Positions 9,372-16,913 of a stretch of DNA of 64,000 nucleotides are shown piece after piece (positions within the stretch are counted from its first letter, which is position 1; each line of letters begins with the position of its first letter). Source of the DNA: DATARN01 sp963851105 (GTDB taxonomy: Bacteria; Actinomycetota; Acidimicrobiia; Acidimicrobiales; Palsa-688). The notes beneath the pieces were generated by a model. That model made no database searches. It worked only from the letters and a program-made list of their open reading frames with translations, and was not told the DNA's origin. The translations under genes and the position numbers were made by a program. The stretch spans positions 124,001 to 188,000 of the forward strand of contig CAWKNP010000009.1 in assembly GCA_963851105.1 (NCBI GenBank), in the 5' to 3' direction.

Positions 9372-10622
9372 TTGACCCTGGCCACCACCGTCTCAGCCAC
9401 ACGGCTCGACTCCGGCTTGACCGTTGTCACCGAGCGCATGCCCGACGTGCGCTCGGTGTCGGTCGGGTTCTGGGTGGGCACCGGCTCCCGTGACGAGGTG
9501 GACCGCCTCTCCGGGGCGTCCCATTTCCTGGAGCATCTGCTGTTCAAGGGCACCGAGGACCGCTCGGCGCGCTCGATAGCCGAGGCCATCGACTCCGTCG
9601 GGGGCGATATGAACGCCTTCACGACCAAGGAGTACACGGCTTTCTACCTGCGGGTGCTGGCCGACGCCCTCGACACCGGCCTGGACATCCTCTCCGACAT
9701 CATGTGGCTGCCGGCGTTCCGCCCCGCGGAGGTCGAAGCCGAGCGCCAGGTAATCGTCGAAGAGATCCTGATGCACAACGACGAGCCCGCTGACCTCGTC
9801 CATGAAGTGCTGGCCGAGGCCCTGTGGCCCGGCCACTCCCTTGGTCGTGACGTCCTCGGGTCAGAGGACTCGATCGCGGGGCTCACCCGCGACGACATCG
9901 CCGCCTTCCATGGCCAGCACTACAGGCCCGGCAACATCGTGCTGGCGGCGGCGGGCGATCTCGACCCCGACGCGGTGGTGGCGGGGATCGAACGGCGCTT
10001 CGCCGGCGGGCCCGGGGGTTCTGCGCCGCCGCGCCTGGCGCCCGCGCAGCCGGCACGAACTGTCGCCGTCTTGACCCGGCCGACCGAGCAGGCCCACCTG
10101 ACGGTGGCTTTCCGGGCCTTCGACCGCGACGACGAGGACCGCTACGCCCTGGCAATGCTCGACCACATCCTCGGCGGTGGCATGTCGAGCCGGTTGTTCC
10201 AGGAGATCCGCGAGGAGCGGGGCCTGGCGTACTCGGTGTACTCCTACCGGTCGCTGTTCGAGAAGACGGGCTGCCTGGTGGTGTACGCGGGCACCGCGCC
10301 CACCCGCGCCCAAGAGGTCATGGGCCTGATCAACCACGGGATCGACACCATGATCGACTCGGGCATCACGCCCCGGGAGCTGGCCATGGCCAAGACGCAC
10401 CTGCGCGGTTCCTTGGCCCTGGCGCTCGAGGACTCGGGGGCCCGCATGAGCCGCATCGGGCGCAGCCAGCTGGTCCACGGGAGCGTCCCCCTGATCGAGG
10501 ACATCGAGGACAAGCTGAATGCCGTCTCGGTGGCCGACGTCCGGCGGGTCATCGACCGGGTCCTTACTACTCCCCGGGTGGTCGCCGCCGTCGGCCCGTT
10601 CCGCGAGGACGACTTCTCCTAG
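9372..10622 (+). CDS. M16 family zinc metallopeptidase (processing-peptidase-like)
   Basis: Predicted zinc peptidase of the pitrilysin/mitochondrial-processing-peptidase family. The inverted zinc motif HFLEH is near residue 50, followed by the distal glutamate region; the C-terminal inactive-type half includes YSVYSYRSLFEKTGCLVVYAGT. Length 416 is usual for single-chain bacterial M16B proteins, which commonly follow pnp in actinobacteria. The TTG at 9372 is the first start after the pnp stop (12 bases); the SD is weak. Substrate is unknown. Confidence 0.9.
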   Translation: MTLATTVSATRLDSGLTVVTERMPDVRSVSVGFWVGTGSRDEVDRLSGASHFLEHLLFKGTEDRSARSIAEAIDSVGGDMNAFTTKEYTAFYLRVLADALDTGLDILSDIMWLPAFRPAEVEAERQVIVEEILMHNDEPADLVHEVLAEALWPGHSLGRDVLGSEDSIAGLTRDDIAAFHGQHYRPGNIVLAAAGDLDPDAVVAGIERRFAGGPGGSAPPRLAPAQPARTVAVLTRPTEQAHLTVAFRAFDRDDEDRYALAMLDHILGGGMSSRLFQEIREERGLAYSVYSYRSLFEKTGCLVVYAGTAPTRAQEVMGLINHGIDTMIDSGITPRELAMAKTHLRGSLALALEDSGARMSRIGRSQLVHGSVPLIEDIEDKLNAVSVADVRRVIDRVLTTPRVVAAVGPFREDDFS

Positions 10623-10654
10623 TCCCGTCTTCCCCTAGAGTCCCGTCGCCGCCC

Positions 10655-10660
10655 TACGCT
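10655..10660 (+). promoter_or_regulatory. Candidate -10 box for leaderless dapB transcript
   Basis: TACGCT lies 8 bases before the dapB ATG with no Shine-Dalgarno between. No clear -35 was seen. Confidence 0.4.
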
Positions 10661-10668
10661 CGCAGGCC

Positions 10669-11445
10669 ATGCGGATAGGGGTGTTCGGCGCCGGCGGTCG
10701 GATGGGGGCTGAAGTGTGCCGGGCGGTCACCGCCGATCCCGCCTTGGAGCTGGTCGCGGCGGTCGATCCATTCTGCCCGGGCCGCGAGACCGCTTTCGGG
10801 TCGGTCGTCATTGCCGCCTCTACCGACGCCATGACCAACGCCGGCGTCGAGGTGGCGGTCGACTTCACCCAGCTGACGGCGGCGCGGGAGAACGTCGCCT
10901 GGTGCGCGCACCATGGTGTCCACGCGGTGGTGGGAACCAGCGGGTTCACAGAGGCGGATGTCGACCAGCTGGATCGGTTGTTTCCGGCCGGTGGCTCCCT
11001 CGGCTGCGTCATCGCCCCCAACTTCGCCATTGGGGCGGTGCTGATGATGCGTTTCGCCGAGCTGGCCGCGCCGTGGTTCGATTCCGTCGAGGTCATCGAG
11101 CTGCACCACGACGGCAAGATCGACGCCCCGTCGGGCACTGCGGTCAACACCGCGCAACGGATGGCGGCGGCATCGGCTGACTGGGCACCCGATCCCACGA
11201 AGGTCGAATCGGTCGCCGGTGCCCGGGGGGCACTGGGTCCCGCCGGCATACGGATCCATTCCGTGCGGCTGCGAGGCCTCGTCGCCCACCAGGAAGTGCT
11301 GCTCGGCACCGACGGCCAGAGCCTGACCATCCGCCACGACTCCTATGACCGCAGCTCATTCATGCCCGGCGTCCTGGTGGCGGTGAAGGCGGTGGCCGAC
11401 CACCCCGGCCTTACCGTCGGATTGGACCAGCTCCTCGGTCTCTGA
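10669..11445 (+). CDS. dapB: 4-hydroxy-tetrahydrodipicolinate reductase
   Basis: NAD(P)H-dependent reduction step of the diaminopimelate/lysine pathway. The 258-residue protein has the nucleotide-binding GVFGAGGRMG at the N-terminus, VGTSGFTEADV near residue 87 and the catalytic ELHHDGKIDAPSGTA motif near 143. It is followed by the only gene-free gap above 300 bases. dapA lies 5.5 kb downstream, and dapC, dapD, dapE and dapF are clustered at 35-41 kb, so the pathway is present but dispersed. Confidence 0.96.
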   Translation: MRIGVFGAGGRMGAEVCRAVTADPALELVAAVDPFCPGRETAFGSVVIAASTDAMTNAGVEVAVDFTQLTAARENVAWCAHHGVHAVVGTSGFTEADVDQLDRLFPAGGSLGCVIAPNFAIGAVLMMRFAELAAPWFDSVEVIELHHDGKIDAPSGTAVNTAQRMAAASADWAPDPTKVESVAGARGALGPAGIRIHSVRLRGLVAHQEVLLGTDGQSLTIRHDSYDRSSFMPGVLVAVKAVADHPGLTVGLDQLLGL

Positions 11446-11562
11446 GGCGCCCGGGGCCGCAGGGCGGCGGCGGGTCGCCTTGGGGGCGCCTTGGGGGCGG
11501 CGGGGCGTTGAGGCGCCAGCGGGGCGGCGGGCTGGCGGGGGCAGTGCGACGACACGTTTGCC

Positions 11563-11612
11563 ATTCTGAGCACCATCTGGCGCGATATATGCCCTCAAAT
11601 GGTGCCAAGAAT
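11563..11612. repeat. Dispersed 50-base imperfect palindrome, copy 1
   Basis: The ends pair as TTCT-ga-GCACCAT against ATGGTGC-ca-AGAA around a variable centre. A second copy at 59148-59197 agrees at about 46 of 49 positions, the differences falling in the loop. Both copies are intergenic. The shape is that of a REP-like or small non-autonomous palindromic element; the family is not identified. Confidence 0.7.
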
Positions 11613-11649
11613 GATCGTGTGTTCGGATTCTGCGGTAGAGGGCTCCAGC

Positions 11650-11685
11650 CGGCGCCGGCCGTCCGCGTCCCGCCGGCCGGCGCCG
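11650..11685. other. GC-rich stem-loop upstream of the acyl-CoA ligase gene
   Basis: CGGCGCCGGCC (11650-11660) pairs perfectly with GGCCGGCGCCG (11675-11685) around a 14-base loop. There is no T-run, so it is not a classical terminator. A role in the ligase leader or as an end of the dapB transcript is possible but unproven. Confidence 0.45.
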
Positions 11686-11779
11686 CCCGGCCGCCCCGCC
11701 TGGCGCGCCCGCCAGTTGTAGCCTCGCCCAGGAGCGGGCCATGAGGGGGGCCGCGCCACTGGAGGGGAGATCTCTGGCC

Positions 11780-13438
11780 ATGCAGGGCCTCATGCAGGAA
11801 ACGCCGCTCACCCTGCCATTGATGTTCCGGCGGGCCGAGCGCCTCTTCGGTGACAAGGCCGTCGTCACCGCGGGCCGCAAGCCCGCCGACGGGCCCGCCG
11901 AGCTGGCGCGAACGACCTACCGGACGTGGGCCGACCGCACCCGGCGTATCGGTGGCGCCCTCGACGCGCTCGAGATCAGCTCCGACGGCCGGGTGGCGAC
12001 CTTCGCGTGGAACACCGCCCGGCACCTGGAGCTGTACTTCGCAGCCCCGTGCACCGGCCGCGTTCTGCATACCCTCAATATCCGGCTGTTCGCGGACCAG
12101 CTGAGCTACGTCGTCAACCATGCCGAAGACGAGGTCATCTTCGTCGACCGCACACTTGTCCCGCTGCTGTGGCCCCTCGTTCCCGGCTTCAAAACGGTCC
12201 GCCACATCGTGGTCATGGACGACACCGCCGGCGCCGTGGCGCCCCCGCTCCCCGACGATCCCCGCCTCCTCGATTACGAGGCGCTCGTGGCGGGCGCCGA
12301 CCCGGTCGAGTTCACGGTGGCCGATGAGGGCCGAGCCGCGGCCATGTGCTACACCAGCGGCACGACCGGCAACCCCAAGGGGGTCGTCTACTCCCACCGC
12401 TCGACGGTGCTGCACTCCATGGGGGCCATGCTCGCTGACGGGATCGGCGTGGTTGAGCGCGATGTTGTCCTGCCCGTCGTGCCCATGTTCCATGCCAATG
12501 CCTGGGGCTTGGCCCACGCCGCGGTGTTCGCCGGGGCCAGCCTGGTCTTCCCCGGGCCGGACATGTCGCCGCCCGCCATCGCCGACCTCATGGAGCGCGA
12601 GCGGGTCACCCTGGCCGCCGGTGTTCCGACCATCTGGATGGGCGTGCTGCCCCTGCTGGCCGGCCGGGACCTGTCCTCGCTGAAACGGATCGTGTGCGGC
12701 GGTTCTGCGGTACCCAAGGCGCTCTCCGAGGGGTATCGAGCGGCCATCGGGATGCCGATCCTGCAGGCCTGGGGCATGACCGAGACCAGCCCCTTGGCCT
12801 CAGTGTGCGGCATCCGGTCGACCCTGGCCGGCCAGAGCGAGGCCGAACTGGCCGACCTCCGGTCCAGCCAGGGCATCGCGGTCGCCGGCGTCGAGATGCG
12901 CATCGTCGAGCCGGGCACGACCGACGAGCTGCCCTGGGACGGCGAGGCCCGGGGCGAGATCCAGGTTCGGGGCCCATGGATCGCCCGGGATTACTACGAC
13001 GATCCCCGATCCCGCGAGTCCTTCACGCCCGACGGTTGGCTGCGCACCGGCGACGTCGGCACCCTCACCCCCGAGGGCTACGTCCGCCTCGTCGACCGGA
13101 CCAAGGACCTCATCAAGAGCGGCGGCGAGTGGATCAGTTCCGTCGCCTTAGAAAACGAGCTCATGGCCCATCCCGATGTCGCCGAGGCGGCGGTCATCGC
13201 CATCGCCGACCAGCGGTGGCAGGAGCGCCCCCTGGCGTGCGTGGTTCCCAAGCCCGATGCCACGATCACGCCTGAGGAGTTGCTCGACTGGCTGCGGCCC
13301 CGGGTGGCCCGGTGGTGGGTGCCCGACGGCTGCGTATTCATCGCTGAAGTGCCCAAGACCTCGGTCGGGAAGTTCTCCAAGAAGACACTGCGCGAGCGCT
13401 TCGCCGACTACCAGCTCCCGGTGCGCGAGCGCAGCTGA
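11780..13438 (+). CDS. AMP-forming long-chain acyl-CoA ligase (FadD-like)
   Basis: Activates a carboxylic acid, probably a medium- or long-chain fatty acid, to its CoA thioester via an acyl-adenylate. The 552-residue protein has the P-loop-like YTSGTTGNPKGVVYSHRS near residue 190, WGMTETSP near 330, GWLRTGD near 418 and the C-terminal adenylation lysine motif SVGKFSKKTLRERF. I chose the ATG at 11780 because MQGLMQETPLTLPLMFRRAE is the usual N-terminus of this subfamily. An in-frame ATG at 11741 with SD AGGAG is the alternative. Substrate chain length cannot be told from sequence. Confidence 0.9.
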   Translation: MQGLMQETPLTLPLMFRRAERLFGDKAVVTAGRKPADGPAELARTTYRTWADRTRRIGGALDALEISSDGRVATFAWNTARHLELYFAAPCTGRVLHTLNIRLFADQLSYVVNHAEDEVIFVDRTLVPLLWPLVPGFKTVRHIVVMDDTAGAVAPPLPDDPRLLDYEALVAGADPVEFTVADEGRAAAMCYTSGTTGNPKGVVYSHRSTVLHSMGAMLADGIGVVERDVVLPVVPMFHANAWGLAHAAVFAGASLVFPGPDMSPPAIADLMERERVTLAAGVPTIWMGVLPLLAGRDLSSLKRIVCGGSAVPKALSEGYRAAIGMPILQAWGMTETSPLASVCGIRSTLAGQSEAELADLRSSQGIAVAGVEMRIVEPGTTDELPWDGEARGEIQVRGPWIARDYYDDPRSRESFTPDGWLRTGDVGTLTPEGYVRLVDRTKDLIKSGGEWISSVALENELMAHPDVAEAAVIAIADQRWQERPLACVVPKPDATITPEELLDWLRPRVARWWVPDGCVFIAEVPKTSVGKFSKKTLRERFADYQLPVRERS

Positions 13439-13440
13439 AA

Positions 13441-14508
13441 TCAGGACGCCGACGCCGCCTGGGCGGCGCGCAGGTGGTCGGTCAGCTCGCCCAGGCTGGT
13501 GGCGGCGTTCAGGCCGCTGGTCGACGGCATCACATAAGCCGCAGCCCCACCAAACAGCCCAGGCTGCACTCCGGCGTGGGCGCTGCGGTCCACCGCCGCC
13601 CGGTACCCCGCCAGGCCGACGAACAACACCAGCCGGGGCTGGAGCCACGCCACCAGCGACGCCACCCGTGCCGCTCCGTCGCGGTAGTCCCGCGGCCGCA
13701 GCTCACTCGCCCGGCGCGTCGCCCCTTTTACCAGGTCCGTCATGCCGACGCCGTCGGTGGCCAGCATCGCCCACGGCCGGCGCGCCCGCTCTGCGCCGGT
13801 CAGACCTGAGGCGACGGCGGCGGGCCAGAAGCGGTTGGTCGCCCCGGCGTAGCCGAACCCGGCGTCGGCTGCGACCAGGCTGGGGTTGAGACCGCACACC
13901 AGGATCCGCATGCCGGGCCCCACGAAGTCTCCGAGGGTCCGCAGCGCCCGGGCCCGGGCGGTCAGCCAGTCGCCCTGGGCCTCGACCGCCTCCACTCCGA
14001 AGCCGGCACCCACCAGCACCGACGCCAGGTCGCCGGCCTCCCAGTGGGCGAAAAATCGGCCGGGGAAGTCGTCGTCGGGCAGCGGCCCCTCCGCCGTGCC
14101 GGCCCGCAGTGTCATCTCGAGGGGCGCCCCCACCGCCAGCGCCCGCTGCAGTTGCGCCAGCGCCGCGGGCAGGTCATGGCGGCGAAGGTGCAGGTAGGAC
14201 GCCCGGGCCCAAGCCCCGCCGAGGCACCGGGGACCGAAGGGGAGCTGCGTCAGGTCGGCCTGCACGACAGGCACGTCGGCGGCCACCACCCGGGCGGCGG
14301 CGAGCATGGCCCGGGCCCCGTCGAGCCCGACCAGGGGGCGCCCCAGACTGGGGAAGTAGGCGCCGGAGCCACATCCGAGGTCGACAATCGGTATTCCGGT
14401 CAAGCAACGCCGGGAAAAGGAGGTCGCCTCGGTCCCCAGGCGCGGTGGGCGGCGTTCGGCCCACTGCGCGGCATGGGCCTCGTACACGGCGCGGGTCGAC
14501 TCGTCCAT
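13441..14508 (-). CDS. Fusion of a SAM methyltransferase-like domain and a G/T(U)-mismatch DNA glycosylase (Mug/TDG)
   Basis: Two domains in one 355-residue protein. Residues ~1-185 look like a class I methyltransferase with VDLGCGSGAYFP and a VVQADLTQLPF segment. Residues ~200-355 are a Mug/TDG-type uracil/thymine glycosylase: GLNPSLVAADAGFGYAG near 206, including the motif Asn, followed by NRFWPA, and MPSTSGLNA near the end. The start at 14508 has SD AGGAG; it diverges from the TetR gene with 22 bases between starts. The glycosylase would remove U or T opposite G; the methyltransferase target is unknown. A split by sequence error is unlikely because the frame is continuous. Confidence 0.85.
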   Translation of the reverse strand: MDESTRAVYEAHAAQWAERRPPRLGTEATSFSRRCLTGIPIVDLGCGSGAYFPSLGRPLVGLDGARAMLAAARVVAADVPVVQADLTQLPFGPRCLGGAWARASYLHLRRHDLPAALAQLQRALAVGAPLEMTLRAGTAEGPLPDDDFPGRFFAHWEAGDLASVLVGAGFGVEAVEAQGDWLTARARALRTLGDFVGPGMRILVCGLNPSLVAADAGFGYAGATNRFWPAAVASGLTGAERARRPWAMLATDGVGMTDLVKGATRRASELRPRDYRDGAARVASLVAWLQPRLVLFVGLAGYRAAVDRSAHAGVQPGLFGGAAAYVMPSTSGLNAATSLGELTDHLRAAQAASAS

Positions 14509-14514
14509 ATCTCC

Positions 14515-14520
14515 TAGCCT
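14515..14520 (+). promoter_or_regulatory. Candidate -10 box for the first TetR gene
   Basis: TAGCCT lies 10 bases before the ATG at 14531. There is no plus-strand SD. It overlaps the minus-strand SD of the divergent fusion gene, so the two genes compete for the same 22 bases. Confidence 0.35.
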
Positions 14521-14530
14521 CGCGTGCGCC

Positions 14531-15103
14531 ATGGCCGGTGACCTGCGGGAGGACATCCTCGGGGCGGCCTATGCGTGCATCGCCCGCTACGGCATGGCCA
14601 AGACAACCGTGGAGGACGTGGCCCGTCAGGCCGGCGTTTCGAGGGCGACGGTGTACCGGTACTTCCCCGGAGGAAAGGACCAGCTGCTGCGCGACACGGT
14701 GAGCTGGGAAGCGGCCCGGTTCCTGGGCGAGTTGGCCGCCGCGACCGCCGGGGCCCCCGACTTCGCCTCCCAGCTCGAGGAGGCGCTGCTCTTCGCCCAC
14801 CGGGCACTCGGCGAGCACCGGGTCCTGCAGGCGATGCTGCTGAGCGAGCCCGAGACCATCGTGACCAGCCTCACTGTGGGCGGGGACCGCCTGGTCCGGC
14901 TGCTGATGGCTTGGCTTGGGCCGCGCTTGGCGGTGGCGCCGCTGCGTCCCGGGCTCTCGGCCGACGCGGCCGGCGAGTACCTGGCCCGGATGATGCTTTC
15001 GTTGATCGGGGCCCCAGGGCAGTGGGACCTGACGGACCGGGAGCAGGTTGGCGAGCTGGTGAGGACGGAATTCCTGGCGGGAGTCCTGGTTGCCCGCGAC
15101 TGA
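14531..15103 (+). CDS. TetR family transcriptional regulator (first of tandem pair)
   Basis: One-component repressor-type protein of 190 residues. The N-terminal helix-turn-helix is clear: ARYGMAKTTVEDVARQAGVSRATVYRYFPGGKDQLL at residues ~17-55. The C-terminal ligand domain is variable and gives no ligand. It is clearly paralogous to the next gene, sharing the AKTT-DVARQA-SRAT-YR-FPGGKD pattern, and lies 39 bases before it. No inverted repeat was found at its own start. Neighbours (acyl-CoA ligase, diiron enzyme) hint at lipid-related control, which is inference. Confidence 0.88.
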   Translation: MAGDLREDILGAAYACIARYGMAKTTVEDVARQAGVSRATVYRYFPGGKDQLLRDTVSWEAARFLGELAAATAGAPDFASQLEEALLFAHRALGEHRVLQAMLLSEPETIVTSLTVGGDRLVRLLMAWLGPRLAVAPLRPGLSADAAGEYLARMMLSLIGAPGQWDLTDREQVGELVRTEFLAGVLVARD

Positions 15104-15106
15104 CCG

Positions 15107-15140
15107 TTGACGATGAGACAGAAACGCTATTAGTGTCTCA
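15107..15140 (+). promoter_or_regulatory. Promoter with nested inverted-repeat operator for the second TetR gene
   Basis: TTGACG (15107-15112), an 18-base spacer and TAGTGT (15131-15136) form a promoter whose transcript would begin at or next to the GTG at 15143. TGAGACA (15114-15120) and TGTCTCA (15134-15140) form a perfect inverted repeat with a 13-base spacer that covers the spacer and the -10. This is the geometry of an autorepressing TetR operator. Confidence 0.65.
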
Positions 15141-15142
15141 AC

Positions 15143-15754
15143 GTGGCAACTGTCGCCGCCGTCCTGGCGCCACCGGACATCCAGTCGGCGACGAGCCTCG
15201 AGGGCCGGATCGTAGCCGCCGCTCTGCGCTGCATCCGGCAATGGGGCCTGGCCAAGACGACCCTCGACGATGTCGCCCGCCAGGCGGACTGCAGCCGGGC
15301 GACGCTGTACCGGGTCTTCCCCGGGGGCAAGGACGCCCTTTTGCGAGCCGTGGCTCAGTCGGAGATCACGCGGGCCAGGTGCGCCGTGACCCGCGAGCTG
15401 GATGCCGCCGGCTCCCTCGGCGAGGCGCTGGCCCAGGCCATGGCGGTGGCCGCGGGCCTCATCGCCGACAACGGCGCCCTGCAGTTCCTGCTGGCCCATG
15501 AGCCGGAGACCGTCATGCCGTGGCTGGCGTTCCGCCGCGGCGAGGAGCTCCTCGCCTTCTCCTCGACGTTGGCCGCGCCCCACCTCGCCCGCTGGCTTTC
15601 GCCCGGGGAGGCCCGGCGGGCAGGGGAGTGGGCGGTGCGCATCATCCTGTCGTTCTGTTTCTGCCCATCGCCGGGCGTCGACCTGACCGACCTGGCAACG
15701 GCGCGCCGCGTCGTCGCCACCTTCATGCTTCCCGGCCTCCAGCCGGACCGATAG
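15143..15754 (+). CDS. TetR family transcriptional regulator (second of tandem pair)
   Basis: 203-residue regulator with an N-terminal helix-turn-helix (QWGLAKTTLDDVARQADCSRATLYRVFPGGKDALL) and a C-terminal ligand domain ending in VVATFMLPGLQP. Start GTG at 15143 is 6 bases after a -10 box, so translation is probably leaderless. The inverted repeat covering its promoter suggests autoregulation. It ends 10 bases before the diiron enzyme gene and is likely cotranscribed with it, making that enzyme the probable regulated target. Confidence 0.9.
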   Translation: MATVAAVLAPPDIQSATSLEGRIVAAALRCIRQWGLAKTTLDDVARQADCSRATLYRVFPGGKDALLRAVAQSEITRARCAVTRELDAAGSLGEALAQAMAVAAGLIADNGALQFLLAHEPETVMPWLAFRRGEELLAFSSTLAAPHLARWLSPGEARRAGEWAVRIILSFCFCPSPGVDLTDLATARRVVATFMLPGLQPDR

Positions 15755-15764
15755 GGGAATCACC

Positions 15765-16877
15765 ATGGCCATCGACCACAGCTTGTTCGGCGCCACTGAC
15801 CGGAACATCGTGGAGCTCACCAACACCGATGTCGACGAGACCATCCACCAGGTCGAGGCCCACTACGACACCATCTTCACCTGGGACTACGAAAAGGGGG
15901 CGCGTCCAAAGCTGAGCCGTCTGTACGAGAAGGCCAAGACCTCGATGTGGAATGCCCAGACCGACCTGCCTTGGGACACCGAGGTGGATCAGGAGCGGAT
16001 CCTGATGGCCCGGATGGACGCCCTGGGCGGCTTCGACCGGGGGGTCGACCTGTCGCATACCGCCTTCGCCCGCTGGACTGACGCCGACTGGGTGCGCTTC
16101 GGCGTCGAGAGCCAGAACTGGACCCTCTCGCAGTTCATGCACGGCGAGCAGGGCGCGCTCATCTGCACTGCCCGGATCGTCGAGAACGTGCCCTGGATCG
16201 ACGCCAAGTATTACGCCGCCACCCAGGTCATGGACGAGGCGCGCCATCTCGAGGTGTTCTCCAAGTACCTCGACACCAAGCTCTCGGGGCACTACCCGAT
16301 CAATGTCCATCTCCGCGCCCTGCTCGACGACATCATCGCCGACAACCGCTGGGACATGACCTACCTGGGGATGCAGATCATGGTGGAGGGGCTGGCGCTG
16401 GCCGCCTTCGGTTTCATCTACCAGTTGACGGGCGAGCCACTGCTCAAGCAATTGCTGCGTTACGTGATGGCCGACGAGGCCCGTCACGTGGCCTTCGGCG
16501 TCCTGTCGCTGCAGGATTTCTACACCCAGCTGAGCGCCACCGAGATCCACGAGCGCCAGGAGTTCGCCTTCGAGGCGGCGGTGCGGATGCGCGACCGGAT
16601 CGTGCAACAGGAGGTGTGGGAGCGTATGGGTGTCCCCATGGCCGACGCCCTCACCCTCATGGACGGCTCCGCCGACCGGCAGCTGTTCCAGCAGCTGCTG
16701 TTCTCCAAGATCGTCCCCAACTGCAAGAAACTCGGCCTTCTCGACGCCGCCGACGGCTGGCTGCGGAAGAAGTTCATCGAGCTCGGCGTCATCCAGTTCG
16801 AGGATTGGACCGACACCGCCGAGGAGTTCCAGATGTACCAGGTGGCGGCCGGGGAGCCGCTGGCGCCTGGCGAATAG
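15765..16877 (+). CDS. Ferritin-like diiron-carboxylate enzyme (ribonucleotide-reductase-like fold)
   Basis: 370-residue soluble helical protein with paired carboxylate iron ligands: HGEQ near residue 126, DEARHLE near 155, a Glu in MVEG near 207, and DEARHV near 235. This ExxH/DEARH spacing is that of ferritin-like oxygenases and desaturases such as the AurF/RNR R2 group. The SD (AGGGG) and ATG are clear. It is tied to the preceding TetR gene by 10 bases. A lipid or small-molecule oxidation role is inferred from the regulator pair and the nearby acyl-CoA ligase; substrate unknown. Confidence 0.82.
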   Translation: MAIDHSLFGATDRNIVELTNTDVDETIHQVEAHYDTIFTWDYEKGARPKLSRLYEKAKTSMWNAQTDLPWDTEVDQERILMARMDALGGFDRGVDLSHTAFARWTDADWVRFGVESQNWTLSQFMHGEQGALICTARIVENVPWIDAKYYAATQVMDEARHLEVFSKYLDTKLSGHYPINVHLRALLDDIIADNRWDMTYLGMQIMVEGLALAAFGFIYQLTGEPLLKQLLRYVMADEARHVAFGVLSLQDFYTQLSATEIHERQEFAFEAAVRMRDRIVQQEVWERMGVPMADALTLMDGSADRQLFQQLLFSKIVPNCKKLGLLDAADGWLRKKFIELGVIQFEDWTDTAEEFQMYQVAAGEPLAPGE

Positions 16878-16901
16878 AACGGCACCCAGGTACCGGCCCG
16901 A

Positions 16902-16907
16902 TAGGCT
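16902..16907 (+). promoter_or_regulatory. Candidate -10 box for leaderless dapA transcript
   Basis: TAGGCT lies 6 bases before the dapA ATG and no Shine-Dalgarno is present. Confidence 0.45.
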
Positions 16908-16913
16908 GCGGCC

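Larger units (their letters stand above)
11446..11779. other. Gene-free gap between dapB and the acyl-CoA ligase gene
   Basis: This 334-base stretch holds no convincing gene. It starts with a G-rich run of short direct repeats (GGGGGCG units), then a 50-base imperfect palindrome that recurs at 59148, then an 11-bp GC stem-loop, then a TAGCCT element and two possible ligase starts. An ATG at 11741 also has an SD (AGGAG) and would add 13 residues to the ligase. Confidence 0.6.

Noticed and set aside
11411..12517. Minus-strand open frame reading through the palindromic repeat
   Set aside because: It overlaps dapB and the ligase gene in antisense. The shared peptide with the 59 kb copy comes only from the repeat sequence.
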